Part shown: one piece after another, positions 46,287 to 57,096 of the stretch
Layout of the letters: every line of letters starts with the position of its first letter
Numbering within the stretch: position 1 is the stretch's first letter
Origin: Microbotryomycetes sp. JL201
Lineage: Eukaryota; Basidiomycota; Microbotryomycetes
Direction of reading: 5' to 3'
Assembly (NCBI GenBank): GCA_033819885.1
Contig: JAQYUZ010000003.1
Coordinates: 620,001-684,000 of the forward strand
DNA length: 64,000 nucleotides
The notes under the pieces: model-generated
What the model was told of the DNA's origin: nothing
Databases searched by the model: none
The model's input: the letters and a program-made list of their open reading frames with translations, nothing else
Position numbers and translations under genes: made by a program

Positions 46287-46844
46287 TTATTTGTTCAACA
46301 CCTTTTTCAACTTTTCATCGTGTTCATCAACAAAGGCTCCTGTTCCAGGCTTGAGGCGGATCTGCATCATCGAAGAGACATGTCAGTGAGCGAGCTGGAG
46401 AGCAGAGGTACTGCAACCTGGGCGCACGTCTTGATCCTTGTATACTGTGTCAAAGTGAGATCGAATATGAGTGGAAGCGTGTTTCATGCAGATTCCACAT
46501 GCTCACAGTGGTGGATGGCCGCTCCGGTAGCAATGCAGCATAGCTGTCGGCCAAAGGTAACGACGTCAGAGCGCGAAGGCGATCCATCCTCGCGACCAGC
46601 GATTCATGAGGACGTACAGCTCCTACAAAGGCAATCAACGGTGTAACTTCTATTCCTAGGCGAGACCTAGAGAAGAATTTGCTGCCACACACGAGAGGCG
46701 TCAGTCATGGTTGGACCCGGCACCGATCGAGCACGTCCAAAGAACTAACGGCGCTGGAGGTGGTCGCTGCGGGGTGACAGAGTAGGCTCGTACTGGTTGC
46801 ACCGTCTGTGCCAAGAGACGACGGGCGACGATGGGACGGTTCAT
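46287..46844 (-). CDS. B12D/NDUFA4-like small mitochondrial protein (copy B), microexon gene
   Basis: From ATG 46844, MNRPIVARRLLAQTVQPVRA is a clear mitochondrial presequence. Five exons are proposed. Exon 2 (from the CAG before CAAATTC to 46618) gives KFFSRSRLGIEVTPLIAFVG. Exon 3 is 37 nt (46507-46543, LCCIATGAAIHH). Exon 4 is 17 nt (46428-46444, LYKDQD across its junctions). The last exon (46287-46361) reads IRLKPGTGAFVDEHDEKLKK and ends at TAA. All phases fit only with the 17-nt exon; without it the end is out of frame. The protein of about 95 residues has one membrane helix and shares E-x-x-P-L-I and I/L-R-L-K-P with copy A. Confidence 0.68.
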
Positions 46845-47096
46845 GTTGTTGCAGCTCAAGCAGAGTAGCTCGGCAGCGGCGACGTCAAGGAACTGCGGCG
46901 ACCCATAACTAATTTCTGGCATGAGCACGGAGACAGCTGTGTATCTACATGCACAGGAAGTATGGCCAGGGGCGAATAACGAATTACTTGTTCCTTTTCG
47001 CCAGCCCAAAAGAGCGCGCCGTTGCGTCCGACTTGGCCAATTCCCGCATCTTCAAACGAGCACGCGTCGCGTCATCATCTCACAAGCACGCTCGCC

Positions 47097-48705
47097 ATGT
47101 CACGCAGCCGTGATCTTGATGCGCCAGCCGAGATCGACTCGTTCGGACGGTCGCAAGCGACGCTCGCCGGCAGACGCCAACGCGTGCCCGCCCAAAGCAC
47201 AAAGGAACGCGGTCTTCCGTATCAGGTCAGTCTGCTCGTCAAAGCCGATGATCATCGAGCTGACTGTACTATGTGCCGCTTGACGACAATATCGCGCTGC
47301 TTCGCTTTGGCCTCTTGTTCGTTTCAGCGTCCGACGTCCGCACCCGCCGCAACCTTGAACAAGTGGGACCATGACTTGTTCACGCCACTCTCGAGCCTGT
47401 ACACACCCTCGATCAATCCTGCAGCGCTCAAGGGCGTCAAACAGGGCACGAGGCCCGTGTCCAGCTCGTTGCGCCCATTTGGCAGCTTGACGCCAGAAAG
47501 CGACACGTTGCAACTCGACCCAAGAGCTTCGAAACACGATCCAGCACGTGCACCTTCGTCTGCAGCGAGCATTGTCGGTCCGACGGCTGTCAGCGTCCAA
47601 GGGCAGTCGGCCAAAGTCAAAGAGCGCGAACGCGAGCGTGAGCGACAACAAAAGCAGCAGCAGGACAAGATACGCAGGGCAGAACGGAAGCGAAAGATTG
47701 AAGACAGGCAAAGGCTGGAGAAGGAACATGCAGAGCAGTCGCGCATCGCAGAACAAGAGGACAAGGGCTCGGTCGTCCAGGTCGAGGGCCTCGTTACCGG
47801 CACGAGCGCCGAGGATGTGCAGGCGAGCAGATCCTGAAGGACGCTACTTGGACACCGATGCTGACGATTGTCTCGTAGACGGCATTTGGAGCCTACGGAG
47901 AAACGAGCTTCTGCTTCATCGCGAACGAAAACTCGGGCAACGACTTGATTGCACGGCTAACGTTCAAACGATACGAGGACGCAAATCAGGCATGCATCAA
48001 GCTCAAGTTCGTCTGTGTCTTGCTGGCCTTTGTTGTGGTCCGTTTCGCTGAACAGTATGTGCGCTTGACAGTGGCGCAATTGCCGACGGAAAACCTTTGA
48101 CGGTCAAAATGGTCAATCGGACACCTTTTCCACCGCCGCTTCCCCCATTCGAACTTGAACCTGCTCCGAAGCCGACTCAGCTTGAAGAGGCGCCTAGGAG
48201 GTTCGCATTTCTTCTTTTGACCTGACAGAGCCTGGGACAGCTCGCTGAGCAGCAATGCTTCTACCACAGGAGGATGTATGCGGACGAGGTTGAAGCCGTC
48301 GATCCTAGGTATTCGGGACCGGTCGCGATCCAAGTCGATGAAGACGTCAGCATGGACGTCGAGCCACAAGTGCCCGTCACGTCTAATGGTCGCCAGCGCA
48401 GACGAGAGGGTCGACCTACCCTTGGTAGTAATGAACGTGCACCGTCTGCGCCGGCCGCGGTCCCTTCGTCAGGATCGACCTCTTTGCTCAGTCGGTTTGG
48501 AGGTTTGCCGAATGCACGTGATGGCGGGGCGAAACATTCGGGTACAGCGAGCGCACAGCAGTCTCAGCCAAATTCGTTTGGACGAAGCTTGCTTGACCGC
48601 CTGGCTCCAGCCGGTGGCAGATCGCCAAAGGCGAGTGGCGGTACCAGCGGTGGCGGTGGCAAGGGCAAATCAACGGGTAATTCGCTTGCAGGCAGGATCA
48701 AATGA
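47097..48705 (+). CDS. RRM-domain RNA-binding protein
   Basis: The start is ATG 47097 (MSRSRDLDAPAEIDSFGRSQ). After one intron there is a disordered region and a highly charged helix (KVKERERERERQQKQQQ). An RRM follows: VVQVEGLVTGTSAEDVQ, TAFGAYGETSFCFIANE and DLIARLTFKRYEDANQACIK, then LNGAIADGKPLTVKMV. The intron inside the RRM (47823-47878, 56 nt) seems to start with GC; this keeps the V-x-x-x-F spacing of helix 1. A following intron uses the acceptor after CTTGACAG. The C-terminal tail has three SLL/SLA-x-R repeats (SLLSRFGG, SLLDRLAP, SLAGRIK), and an LDRL-type end resembles mRNA-export adaptors. The exact orthologue is not recognised. Confidence 0.7.
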
Positions 48706-48828
48706 CAGCATGTCTATATTGGCGATACTTGCATACCGTGACGAGACGCATTTCTTGGTACAAGCTTGTTTGGATAAATTTGGAACGGTACTTGCCTTCA
48801 TCGATCGAGCGCGCCGGAACTGATTCCC

Positions 48829-51023
48829 TCAGCCGTCAATCGACACTTCAAGCTTGCCGTTTGCTGCAACCTCTTCGAGTACGCCTGTCTCGCTCTTATT
48901 TCAGCTCAGTCATCAGAAAAGTGAGAAAGGCGAGGTTACGCACATTCCCAATCTTCCTGATCTACCAGCGAGACGATCACGCCATCAGGGTCCTTGTACC
49001 TATAACAATTCCCGATGTCAGCCCCAAGAATCGACCGAATCCCGACATCTCACTTGAGCGAGGGCTCGAACTCGAGGCAGAACTTTGTTTGCAGACGACG
49101 TCGAAAGTTGACAAGCGACAGGTTACTTGACACAATCTGACGGGCACTCATCAGCCTATCACAAGATTCGAAATCGTACACTCATCTCGACTGACTAGAG
49201 CTCTGATCTGGTCTTGGTACCCGACCTTGACTCGGATCTTGGCTTGCGCTTCGTTTGACATTGGTTCGTTGGGGAGAGCGATGCCGTGTGAAGGACTGGA
49301 ACCAGGACCAAAGCTCGTTTCGGGCGTCGACAACAGGGAAGCGAGATGTTCTGTGATTAAATTCAACGAATCGCAGCGAGGTCTATCTGAACCTGGCTGT
49401 GCAAGCGGTTGACTGCTCGGTGATATGGAAGTATGCGCATTCTCGTTTTCGGCGTTCTTTGATTGTGAAGACATGCTCGTCAGACTTGCATTGGCTCGGT
49501 GGCGAGCCCAAGTAGCAACTCGACTCAGCAATGGCGGCGAGCTCGTTTCACTTGCCGTTGAAGCGACCCTAGCCTTTTCACTCGTCGTGCGGCTGCGTTC
49601 GAGCCTGCTGGGGACAAGGGGTCGCACGGGCGAGAAACTTTCAGGCTCTTCACGGAGGTATTCGTTGACGAAATGCGCGCCCGCATACATGGAATGGTCG
49701 GGCTCCTTGGCGGAAGATTGCATGCCGAGCGTTCGAGAAGAACTCATAGCTGCGATTCCAACTTGTCTTTGTCTCTCATCGAGTTCTGACTCAGCAGCGT
49801 GGGGCAAAGAAGGGGCGCTGAAGGCACCAACTGTTTGAGTTCGACCGAGCCTCGTTGATAATATCTGTGTTTGGTGGTCATCATCTTGATTCGAAACAAA
49901 TAAGGTGTTACCCGGCTGGGTGAGAGGCTTGGCCACGCCAACGAATGTTGTCTCGAGCCTTGCACCTGACGTGTTCGAACGCCTGGGTCTAGCACCTCGC
50001 GGGCTCTGATCGGATTTCTCTTTGCTCAGTTTGGGCCTTTGCCGAGTTGAACTTCCAAGCTCTGTATGCGCGTCATCAAGACTTGCGGCAGCGATCAACT
50101 TTGGCTTTCCGAGATAGTCGCGAGTTTCGAGGTTCTTCATCTTGACTTCTGCCGGTCGGAACAGCAAGCCTTCCGGCATGGTGTACAGTTCGTGCTTCTG
50201 ATGGCCCTGTCTTCAGCCCAGCCCGTGCTGAAAAGGATTGAGAGTGCTCACCGAGCCAAGTTTGCCGAGGGCTTCTTCAATCTTTGCGTGCTGTGGTTCT
50301 GCTTTGCGAGCGGCGGCCTCTCCGAGATCGATAGAGGCCTCTTCTAATGAGCCCTACTTGTAGTCTCAGCTTATCAGGCCCCTCCGTCGATCCAAAAGGC
50401 TGCTCACTTGCTCGATGAACGCGAGCGCGCGGTTGAAGAGTACCTCGCATGCGAAGAGGCGAAATTTGAGTCCGAGTCTGAGCGAGAACGTTGCTATCAG
50501 CGGCAATGTTCATTTGTAGATAGAGGAACTGATCAAGCTCACTGCTCGTAGTCGATGATGGCGTTGCCTCGCAGGTTCTTTTTTTTCAGCACAGATTGTC
50601 AGTTCCGTCTCCTTGGCAAGGGAGACGGTGTCACGCACGATGAATGCCTTGTCAAAGCAGCGCTCGGCTTGCCTGAATCTCTCAATCCTATAGCTGCTGA
50701 TACCAGCCAAAAAGTAGGCCACCGCCAGGAAAGGGTCGAGCTCGTTTGCTCGTTCGCAGAAGACGATCGCCTGCGAGTAGTCACCTTGCTGAGCGAGGAT
50801 AGCCGCCACGTTGTACAAGACCTTTGAAGAATCAGCAATGTCCTGCAGCCAAAAGCTGTCAGAAACTCTAAATGTGTGGGAGCTGTCGAGGAAACAGGTT
50901 CGGTGGCACAGATCTATTCAACGCGACACTGACGCGAAATAGCGACAAGGACGCATCCAAGTCCCCTTCATTGTAGGCTTCGAGAGCCTGTCCCCACACT
51001 TGTAGCTCGCGCTTGAGCGCCAT
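48829..51023 (-). CDS. NOXR: NoxR / p67phox-like NADPH oxidase regulator
   Basis: NoxR activates fungal NADPH oxidases together with Rac, using N-terminal TPRs and a C-terminal PB1 domain. The start is ATG 51023 (MALKRELQVWGQALEAYNEG). TPR segments follow: VLYNVAAILAQQGDYSQAI, VFCERANELDPFLAVAYFLA and RIERFRQAERCFDKAF, then after an intron LRGNAIIDYEQLDQF. A long Ser-rich disordered stretch (about 50200-49250) leads to KIRVKVGYQDQIRALV, the first PB1 strand; later exons give YKDPDGVIVSLVDQEDWE and VAANGKLEVSIDG, completing the PB1 pattern (D-x-D-G-x-x-x-x-x-x-D-x-x-D). The TGA is at 48829-48831. Domain order matches NoxR rather than other TPR-PB1 proteins. Confidence 0.75.
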
Positions 51024-52809
51024 GCCACCGTGACGCTCCAGATCGAGGGAGAGCAGAGAGGTGGCCCGAGCGGTGCATTGATTTGCTAAACTCGTTCTTT
51101 GTGTTCACCCGCACTTACTCATAATTTATCAATATTCTATGTCCAACATTGCAACGCGTGTCGCTGGCTCACTAGACGGTCCCCCCTGTTTACGAAGCTG
51201 TTTTCCTGAGCGCTGTCGGCGCTCACCTGTTTTGACTTCGTGCGGACAAACTCCTGTGAGTGGGCCACCCATCGCGCGCATCAGTGCCACCCTCAGACTT
51301 ATCAGTACTGACATTGTCTCTCGATGCGTGTCTTGCTAGGGCCAACACCGTGTTGCCGGCCCCCTGGACACTTTTCCTCGTCAATGAGGTTTACGGTGGA
51401 CTTCTAGGGCCATCCGAAGAGCCGTGCGTCAGGACCAGGATAACATTACGATCCAGTCGGTACTCTAGTCCGAGTATCCGCTTTGTGACAAGGACGTCTT
51501 AGCGCCCATACGCTCTCGGCTCACTTCTGCCTCTCGCTGTGCCTCGCAAGGGCCTTTGTTAGAGATGGAGACGAGGGCGGGCCGGTAGTCCTGACATTCT
51601 TTCCCCGTTGAGATCATCTACTCTGGCATGTTTTCCGTCTGTAATTAGTGTAACTAGCTCGAAAATCGCTGTGCAATCGACTGCCTTGTGACGCGAACCT
51701 TCATTGGCCTGCCCTTTAGACGAGAACACGCTCGAAGTAGCTCCATGTCATTTTGCGCATGATGACTGCCCACTTTCCGTGCGCTTGCGAGGGCACTGTC
51801 ATAACTCGCCACCAGCCGACAAACAAGTCGGACACGCGACGGACTCGCATCGCTAGTTCTAGACAAGAACTTCCCATTACATGATACCAGCATGCGCTGG
51901 CGTCCTTTTCAAGAACGTATTACATCTCAGACCGGTGAAGGCTTCCAACCGTCCTCATAACCTTCCACGTTGGCTTCCCTCGCTCGGTTAGGCACTGCAG
52001 ACATCGCGGGACGGCCGAGATTGAGACGACACGAGTAGACGTATGCATGTAAGCGACATTTTGTTGTAAAACATGACGAAGAGCGGTTCCGGCGTCCAGG
52101 ACAAGCGTCATCGGAGGAGAGAGGCACGAAGAAGGATCCGACGTCAGTATATCAAAGCGGTCCAACGTGTTCTAACAATGCGCACGTGGGTATGTTGTAG
52201 GTGGGCGCTCTGCGGGCTTCCAGCCAAAGAAGCGTTTACGGATCTCTGGCACGGCGACGACGGCGATAGGGCCTGCATGGAACACGGTTGGATCCAAGCA
52301 GCATAACGTGACAAAGACGATCGTTCGGTCCGAGAGAGTGGGCGTGTACAGCGGAGGCCAATACCGGGCGACGCAGTGACAAGCGGGCCGACACAGCAGC
52401 AGAAACAGGTTGCACGAGTGTCAGCTACCTCGAGAGCAGACAAAATCAGACACGAAGTATCTGTGACTGACCGACCGCGCCCACTGCCAGCGAGTAGAAG
52501 ATGACAGGCTGTTCGTGCGCCAGCCGTTGCTACAAAGACGCGACATCATGGTCAACACGGCTCTCGACGCACTCAGACGAGCCACGTCCAGCATACGCAA
52601 TATGTGTATGATCGCCGGAACGGGCTGAAGATGGCGGCCATGATAACACCGCGAAGTGGTTGGTGCGCAAGCCGGCACTCGTTGCAGCGACCTGCAATCT
52701 CATCTTGCCAGAGTCCTTATGCCAAGTGTCCAAGCGAGTACGCTTTTCATGTCCCCCATTAATGCTGAGATGGAATGCCACAAGAATCCGACTACCGAAA
52801 GAGCTATGT
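51024..52809. other. 1.8-kb region without a recognisable gene
   Basis: Upstream of NOXR and downstream of MPC1. All open frames are short (under about 120 codons), lack known motifs and do not join across plausible introns. It may hold the NOXR promoter and long leader, a non-coding RNA, or a gene too fragmented to see. Confidence 0.4.
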
Positions 52810-53746
52810 TCACTTCTTGATCGCATCCTTGGCCTCTTGTGCCAAATCTTTTGCTTCCTTGACACCTTCCTTGATTGCTGGTGTTGCACCACCATCTGTG
52901 CACATGGTTCGCGCCATGAGCGCGATCTCTAGACACGGATTGTCTAAAACTCACAATGATCTGTTGAGGCGCAAGAGCTCGATCAGCATCGGCAAGCGAG
53001 ATGCACCTGATCGTATCACTCACACTTGAAGAAACGGAAACCTTGTGCCAGTTGCGCTGTCGAGTTCGTCAAATGCTGGCAAAACAGATGAGCTCATCAG
53101 TTCCATCCCAGCTTGGGCGAGCATGATTCAGCGAGAGCCTTACGCAAGCGAACAGCAAATACTATGTGGGTGATGATCGTATCAGCATGAAGCAATACGA
53201 GTCGGGTCTGCGCCTCTGCCTACATTTCTTGGTTGGACACGCCACGCTGAGACACGAAACTGTCAGCTTGAAAGCGCGCATCGCCTGAAATAGGCGAAAC
53301 CACGTACCAAATCTCATGAAGACCATCCTACAATGTTACAATATTAGCCTTGCTGCGAGACAGGTGCGCTCGTAAGAATGAGAATCAAGCTCACGAGTAA
53401 GACGCGAGTGCGGCTGTCATTGGGCCAGAGATGTATTCAGGATCCTTGTTGGCCAAGTCGCCGAGGGCTGCAAGCGGCAAGCCCCAATTTGCGACGGGTC
53501 TGCGTGCATAGTGGACAGGATTGACGAGGTGTGAGCGCGAATGGCGAGCGTTGCGCAAGTGCGGGAGGAGTTATGCGCGACCATACGCCACAGCAGCCGG
53601 ACTGACCCCCAGAAATGAGTTGAGAAGAAGTACTTGCGCGCCTCAGGCGATCTGCGAATGGTCCCAGGACGTCAGACGCCAGCCGTCACAGGTCATTTGG
53701 CCTATGCTCGGGCTTACTTTGCCCAGTTGATGAAGGTTGAGGCCAT
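52810..53746 (-). CDS. MPC1: Mitochondrial pyruvate carrier subunit 1, nine exons incl. microexons
   Basis: MPC1 pairs with MPC2/3 to import pyruvate into mitochondria. Nine exons are read on the minus strand: 53718-53746 (29 nt), 53607-53651 (45), 53395-53499 (105), 53308-53327 (20), 53224-53246 (23), 53144-53161 (18), 53024-53075 (52), 52955-52960 (6) and 52810-52895 (86). They sum to 384 nt, 127 residues. The protein reads [94 protein letters not shown] and [18 protein letters not shown], a near-complete match to the MPC1 family. All eight introns have GT donors, AG acceptors and 59-107 nt. The 6-nt exon can be skipped without changing frame, so its use is the one uncertain point. Confidence 0.92.
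52955..52960 (-). other. MPC1: Putative 6-nt microexon of MPC1
   Basis: On the minus strand the six bases ATCATT lie between CCTCAACAG and GTGAGT. The flanking introns would be 63 nt (52961-53023) and 59 nt (52896-52954), both standard here; without the microexon a single 128-nt intron would remain. Inclusion adds two residues and yields FFKYHYGGA instead of FFKYGGA. Confidence 0.65.
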
Positions 53747-53955
53747 CTTGCATGTGCAATGATCAGATTCTCGTCTCGTCTGGGATCGACTGAGCGACGA
53801 ATTAGACTGACTGGATTCGGTAGAATGCCAAAGGAGACAAGCGCGGACGGCTCTCTTCGGCTTGGACCCATACGCGACAAACTTCTGCCATTCTGCGTTA
53901 TTGTTCACAGACCACCTGCACTTCTCAACCTCTTTGCATAACGGCAAGCCCCGTC
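53747..53955. promoter_or_regulatory. Divergent promoter, MPC1 / EFM7
   Basis: This 209-bp gap separates two start codons in opposite directions. No specific motif stands out. Confidence 0.4.
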
Positions 53956-55174
53956 ATGGATGCGCCCGCGTCGCCTGCCTCGTCAAGCTCGGACATTGGC
54001 TTCGGCGACATGATGGAGGTCAGTCAAAGGCAACAACGCGCAACAAAATCAGGTCAATCTTGACAGACAACTCGCTTGCAGGAACCAGCCAACTTCAGAC
54101 CAGCGACACCGCCGCCGACCGTCCGCACATACTCGCGCCGTCATTTTGCGACAGAGCATGAGCGGCCGGACGCTAGCAATGACGTTCGAGTAGGCCTCGT
54201 CAGTGGTCATCCTCTGTGGGGTGAGCTCTTGGCCTGCAAGTCGCCGCTTACAGAACCTTTACTCATTTCCAAAACTTTTGCACGCTCAGGCCACATTTTG
54301 TATCCAGCTGCGATAGCATTGTCACGTTTCCTCGAGCTGCATGCGGACACGCTTCTTCATTCTCAAGACAAAAAGGGCAAAGGCAAGGCGGTCATCGAAC
54401 TCGGAGCCGGCGGAGGACTGCCCGGGTTGGTCGCCGCACTCGAAGGCGCAGACAAGGTCAGAATGCAGTCACTACTTGTAAGGATTCGGCTGACATGACA
54501 TGAACTAGACCGTCATCACCGACTTTCCCGATCCTGCCTTGGTCGACAACATTGCCAAGAACATTGAGCTGAATGTTGCGGGCGGCTCTCAGCGCGCTGT
54601 GGCTATGGCAAGTTACGCTTCCCAGCGATTTTTAGGTCTCTACTGACCATACCTGAGCTTTTTAGGGCTTTACATGGGGAGCTCCTCCGACTAATCTGTT
54701 CGACGCGATCCGAAACGAATGCGATCCCTCACGCAAATTCGATCTTGTCCTGCTGTCGGACCTCGTCTTTAATCACTCTCAGCATGGTGCACTACTGGAC
54801 ACATGCGAGGCCCTTTTGTCGCCGCGCCAGGTGACTCGTGACGGTGAAAGCCCGAGGGTCCAGCAGCGAGACTTGCCGGCGTGCGATCTCAGCTCGCCTG
54901 ATCTGGACACTCCCGCCGTGTTGTGCTTCTTTTCGCATCACAGACCAACAGAGGCGCTAATCAAAGCCGATTTGGGCATACTCGCGCTTGCAAAATCGAG
55001 AGGGTGGACGGTGACTCGAGTGTGGAAGGACGACAGTGCCGGAGTGAGTGCTTCCAGCCGACTGATGTCTTGGACGACTGACAATCCTCTCTTCATTAGC
55101 CTGCCTTCCCAGAAGACGAAGGCGATCTATGTATACGCAGCACAGTGCATGGATTTGCATTCACGAGGCCATGA
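53956..55174 (+). CDS. EFM7: EFM7/NNT1-type protein methyltransferase
   Basis: Yeast Efm7 (Nnt1) methylates the N-terminus and Lys2 of translation elongation factor eEF1A. The start is ATG 53956 (MDAPASPASSSSDIGFGDMM). After the first intron comes VRVGLVSGHPLWGELLACK, the family's entry motif. The S-adenosylmethionine loop is KAVIELGAGGGLPGLVAAL; the next exons give TVITDFPDPALVDNIAKNI and FDLVLLSDLVFNHSQH, equivalent to later methyltransferase motifs. The last exon reads PAFPEDEGDLCIRSTVHGF with TGA at 55172-55174; this ending is characteristic of the family. There are about five exons. Confidence 0.86.
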
Positions 55175-55294
55175 TGATGAGGAGGCCCTTACAATCAGAA
55201 CCTCACCTACGCGCCGTGCCCGAAGCAACCTCAAAATCACCTACGCCCGTCTGCTCGTTGAGCGCTCAGTTGTCTGAATTGTCTGTAATCGCCT

Positions 55295-56938
55295 TCAGAA
55301 ACTTTGGCTGCTCACCGTCTTCCAAACGACCGTGATCCGATGGCTTTCTGTCCGAAACTCCCACCTCGTGCCGCCGAGGCTTACCCAATGCCTGCTGAAA
55401 TGGGATTCTTGATTGATCTGAGACTCTTTGGGAAGTTTGCGACAGTGAACTTTGACGTAAGCGTGACCGTGACCGTCTTCCGTGACGAGCGTTTTTTGGA
55501 CGCCCAAGTCTAAATGGTCGTGAAGATCCTGGATGCAAACTACTTAAATTCAGAGTCGGTGACAAGTCAATCAGGAGTACTTGCCCTGAGAGCAATTGAG
55601 AAATTCATTTCTTTCAGTAACAATATCAACTCTCGTTCGAGTTTTGTTTCTTGAGCAGAAGCATTCGACGAGCTTGATGATGCAGAGGAGTAAGATATGC
55701 CACTGACTTCGCTTGCAGCGCGATTCGGGAACAGAGTAGCTTGGGCTGGAGAGACAGATGCGGGTCGGCGAGGGGAACTTGCTGGAACCGCCGCGGGTGG
55801 TTTTGTAGGGGCAATGGGCTTTCGCGGAGCCAGATACTTGAAGCTCGAGACGGACTCTGACTGAACGCCGTGAGGATGAGAACGACTGTACGAATTGAAT
55901 GGCAGCTCGTGGCGTAACGAACCGAGCCCGTCGAGAGGCGATGGAGGGCGGTACGAGCTGGGCGGGGCGCCCGAGCTCTCCACGGGAAGCATACTATTCT
56001 GATGCATGACTGACGTGAGAGGATTGCTCGTTGGAACACGTCGTCGATGAACATCTATGCCGGCGTTGAGTTCGTCCAGGCTAAGGTCAGTCGCGACGCC
56101 GGTGCCGATCGCGGTCGAAGAGTCGTCGTCATCGTGATATCCCACGCTTGACTCTGCCTCATCGTAAGTTTCCATCTTCGGCGTCGAGTACCGCTGTTGT
56201 TGCTGCACCAGCTGTGTCCTCAATCTCGGAGGTGGCGGCAAGCCTGGCGCAACGGAAGCATGCATTGCTTGCCTGGAGTACCGCGGTTCTTCATATCTTG
56301 AATCAATTATCGGATAGCCGGCTTCAGACTCTGCTACGACCGTGTCGTCGTCCGAGTCTCGCTCGTCCTCGTCAGAGATGATCGACTGACGTTGACGAGG
56401 AGGCGGCCGAATTCTCGGACCCGAGCTCGACCCCGGTGTCGGACTCAGGCTCATGGATCTCTGGGACAGATGTGTTGTCGTGTTCAGAAAGGCCTGACTT
56501 GGATTTGTGCCATATGCAGGGACAGAGGCCGAACGGACATTCGCTGAGAGCGCTGGTCTCAATGCCGGGCGAGGAGGAGCGACATTTGCTGGCGCTTCGT
56601 GCTTGTCAAAAAACACTTGGTCAGACACGGGATCCTCCATGAAACCCGCTCTGAAGGTTTGTGCAGGAACGGGCGGCAAAGCAGATAGATCGGTGGCCAC
56701 CGCCTGCGTCAATCAAGATCAAAGTGAGGTTCTGCTAGAGAATCACGGCTGCCAGTGAAGGACGCACAGTGTCGTCGTCATCATCACTAGCTTGACTATC
56801 ATCCACTATGACCAATCTCGGCGGCGGTACCAAGCCATTGCTTGGCAGTGCTGAGATTCAACAGTCAGCTGAGACCGCGGCGGAGAGTTGCAATCAATCC
56901 TCACGAAGCCTTGCAGGAGGACGATAGGCATGCCTCAT
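55295..56938 (-). CDS. Unknown, mostly disordered protein with a folded C-terminal segment
   Basis: I do not recognise this protein. A start at ATG 56938 (MRHAYRPPARL) fits in phase through a GTGAGG-donor intron to LPSNGLVPPPRLVIVDDSQ. Another intron joins to AVATDLSALPPVPAQTFRAG. The bulk is Pro/Ser-rich with a polyglutamine patch and acidic clusters. At ELILLLKEMNFSIALR the frame soon hits a stop, unless a 56-nt GC-AG intron (55529-55584, donor GCAAGT) is removed. The continuation DLHDHLDLGVQKTLVTEDG and SHFSRHWVSLGGTRWEFRTE looks like a compact beta-rich domain and ends at TGA 55295-55297. The N-terminus is the least certain part. Confidence 0.55.
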
Positions 56939-57096
56939 GCGTGCTCAAGCCATCAAGAGGCTACTTTTCCGAGATTGGACTTGAACTCTCGCTCGTCCGC
57001 GGACAGACAGTCGAAGAGCTCCTGAATGCACCAGGCGAGAACTGCGAAAAACATAGCAATAACAACAAGGAAATCATCGGTAACCGAACTACGTAT

